NCBI GenBank assembly: GCA_938029995.1
Contig: CALHGI010000033.1
Coordinates: 1 to 6,501, forward strand
DNA from: an uncultured cyanobacterium
Lineage (GTDB): Bacteria; Cyanobacteriota; Cyanobacteriia; Phormidesmidales; Phormidesmidaceae
Direction of reading: 5' to 3'
Length of the DNA: 6,501 nucleotides
Shown piece after piece: positions 4,745 to 6,501 of the stretch. Positions within the stretch are counted from its first letter, which is position 1, and each line of letters opens with the position of its first letter. The position numbers and the translations under genes were made by a program. A model generated the notes under the pieces. The model worked only from the letters and a program-made list of their open reading frames with translations, was not told the origin of the DNA and did not search any database.

Positions 4745-6501
4745 TCAGCTAGACAAAATCTGGTTCCGGCCAGTGGTTTTCGCAAGATACAACACCTCAT
4801 CCGCCCGGCGATACAAGGTTTGAATATCCTTGCCATCCTGGGGATATTCTGCGACACCACCACTAAAACTGACATGGAACAGATGCTTGTCGTTACCCAA
4901 AAAACTATGTTGACTAAACAGCTTCAACAACGCGGTGAGCCGTTTAACCGCTAGTTCCTTACAAATACCATATAGCCCCACTACAAATTCCTCCCCGCCC
5001 CACCGGGCCAACACATCTTCGCCCCGAAATGTGCGGCGTAGGTAGTCGCCTAAGGTTTTCAACACTTGGTCCCCCACTTCATGGCCATAGGCATCGTTAA
5101 TGCGCTTAAACTGGTCAAGATCCAACATGGCAAAACAGAAGGATGTCTGCTGTCGATCGGCCAATTTTAATAACCGATTGAGGTCGTCAACGGATTGTCG
5201 TCGCCGCTTCAAATTCGTCAGACCATCGACTTCGGCCAAGGTCCGCAACAGACGCACCCGCTCCAAACGGTTCAAGATGCGGGCCACCAGTTCTGGACCA
5301 ATGATCGGTTTACTAAGGTAGTCATCGGCCCCGACTTCAAACACCCGGTGGATAATGCCAGGGTCGGTGTGAGCCGAGAGAAAGAGAATGGGAAACTGAT
5401 GCAGGGCCGGATCATTGCGAATCACCTGACACAGCTCTAACCCATTAAAATCGGGCATTTCAATATCTAAAATCATTAAATCTGGCGGATTTTGCTCCAG
5501 GCTATCCCAAAACTCCATCGGGTTAGACACCAGCGTCAGTTGAAAGCCCCAGGGCATGAGTATTTTTTTCAAACACGCCAGGACCACAGGGTCATCATCG
5601 AGGGCCAGAATCCGAGCCGAAGGCAAGGCGGTTTCATCAAAGCTGTGGGTCACCGCTTCTAATACCTGGGCAGCTGTCACCGGCTTTTGTAAAAACACAC
5701 TGGCCCCCGCCCGCAACAAATTAACCCGATCGAGCAGGCCATTGGTGTCCGTTGCAACAATGATTTGAAGTGACGGTTGCTGATGGGACAATGCGGAGAG
5801 AAATGCCAGCCCTTCATCCACATTTTGAGAACAATTAACATCCATCAGGACGACATCGACTGTGTGCTGCTTTAATAACCGCTTGGCCTCACCTAAGGTG
5901 GAGGCAATGTGGGGCTGAATTCCCCAAATAGAGGCCTCGTGAATCAGATCCTCAATCAGCGACGGATCGTTATCGATGATCAACCATTGAAAAATCATGG
6001 AATCAGGTCGCTGGAGCGGTTGCTGACCGAAGGGGAATTTTTCTGGCATCTGTAAAGACTGACGTAATTGCTGCACTAACCCAGGTAATTGCTGAATGTG
6101 TTCGCTGTGGGGAGCTGGGGTCACTAACAGCAACCGTTCAATCTGAGCGGCCAGTTGAGAGGCGGTGGTAAAGCCAAAACTACCCAAGGCCCCCTTGAGC
6201 TTATGGGCCGCTTTTTGGGCGCTGACCAGGGCCGATGGATTTTGCACCAGGGAGGGCGACACTGAGTCTAAGATCTCAGTGTCCAACATGGGTATCGCCT
6301 TTTCCAACGCATCAATCATATCCTCATAGGTGCGTGTTTTTTCAAAACGTGTCTTGATCAAATCATCAATGTCCGCTGTTGACGAATTTCCTTTTTGTTG
6401 TAGGTCATAAATTTTTCCATCCAATCGATAAATTTCCCTTTTTAATTCCGCCTCGTTTTGCAATATATTTTTTGGAATCCCCGCGAACCGGGCTTGCTCA
6501 T
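4745..6501 (-). CDS. Hpt-REC-REC-GGDEF protein, probable diguanylate cyclase (5' end cut)
   Basis: A probable c-di-GMP synthase (two GTP to c-di-GMP), cytosolic, with no membrane segment. The frame stays open to the right edge. A TTG at 6463 lacks a ribosome site, and the codons before it read EQARFAGIPKNI, so the true start is likely outside. Residues are numbered from that TTG. After a charged helical N-terminus comes an Hpt domain (about 45-140) with His87 in AHKLKGALGSFGF. REC1 (about 157-275) has Asp164/Asp166, Asp208 and Lys260; REC2 (about 283-400) has Asp289/Asp290, Asp333 in ILDIEMPDFNG, and Lys385; both look phosphorylatable. The GGDEF domain (405-572) has DLDQFKRIND with metal-binding Asp448, an intact active site RWGGEEF (GGEEF 489-493) and the inhibitory RxxD site (Arg480, Asp483), so it should be active and product-inhibited. 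REC2 plus GGDEF resembles PleD. The fused Hpt suggests a phosphorelay with the sensor kinase and lone receiver downstream. Confidence 0.95.
   Translation of the reverse strand, partial: EQARFAGIPKNILQNEAELKREIYRLDGKIYDLQQKGNSSTADIDDLIKTRFEKTRTYEDMIDALEKAIPMLDTEILDSVSPSLVQNPSALVSAQKAAHKLKGALGSFGFTTASQLAAQIERLLLVTPAPHSEHIQQLPGLVQQLRQSLQMPEKFPFGQQPLQRPDSMIFQWLIIDNDPSLIEDLIHEASIWGIQPHIASTLGEAKRLLKQHTVDVVLMDVNCSQNVDEGLAFLSALSHQQPSLQIIVATDTNGLLDRVNLLRAGASVFLQKPVTAAQVLEAVTHSFDETALPSARILALDDDPVVLACLKKILMPWGFQLTLVSNPMEFWDSLEQNPPDLMILDIEMPDFNGLELCQVIRNDPALHQFPILFLSAHTDPGIIHRVFEVGADDYLSKPIIGPELVARILNRLERVRLLRTLAEVDGLTNLKRRRQSVDDLNRLLKLADRQQTSFCFAMLDLDQFKRINDAYGHEVGDQVLKTLGDYLRRTFRGEDVLARWGGEEFVVGLYGICKELAVKRLTALLKLFSQHSFLGNDKHLFHVSFSGGVAEYPQDGKDIQTLYRRADEVLYLAKTTGRNQILSS

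Overview
The window looks like a stretch of cyanobacterial chromosome. It has two copies of the HIP1 octamer GCGATCGC (915-922 and 4490-4497), which is over-represented in cyanobacteria, and a histidine kinase whose membrane domain is of the plant/cyanobacterial ethylene-receptor type. Base composition is moderate. No RNA genes, insertion sequences, CRISPR arrays or phage genes are visible. The genus cannot be fixed from the sequence alone.

All four supportable genes lie on the minus strand, so transcription runs from high to low coordinates. First (4745-6501, 5' end cut by the window edge) is an Hpt-REC-REC-GGDEF protein, a probable response-regulated diguanylate cyclase. After a 136-base gap comes a very large sensor histidine kinase (1147-4608, 1153 aa) with an ethylene-binding-type membrane domain, a GAF domain, four PAS domains and a HisKA/HATPase core, but no receiver of its own. 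After a 104-base AT-rich gap comes a single-domain response regulator (671-1042). A 385-base non-coding stretch with several inverted repeats follows, then the first 95 codons of an unrecognised gene (285 down to the left edge).

Together the three signalling genes hold every part of a His-Asp-His-Asp phosphorelay split over three proteins: kinase His925, free receiver Asp54, Hpt His87, and receivers (Asp208, Asp333) attached to a GGDEF output with intact GGEEF and RxxD motifs. The simplest reading, which is inference, is that an ethylene-like or other membrane signal, plus GAF/PAS inputs, is converted into cyclic di-GMP. The best-studied cyanobacterial relative of the kinase, Slr1212 (SynEtr1/UirS) of Synechocystis, controls phototaxis, which makes a link between such a sensor and c-di-GMP plausible.

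The most unusual sequence feature is a 48-bp in-frame tandem repeat (3181-3324) that inserts about 60 extra residues into a loop of the kinase's first PAS domain. The non-coding stretches hold several inverted repeats, including a GC-rich 9-bp pair just upstream of the leftmost gene and a set of three mutually complementary 7-8 bp segments downstream of the response regulator.
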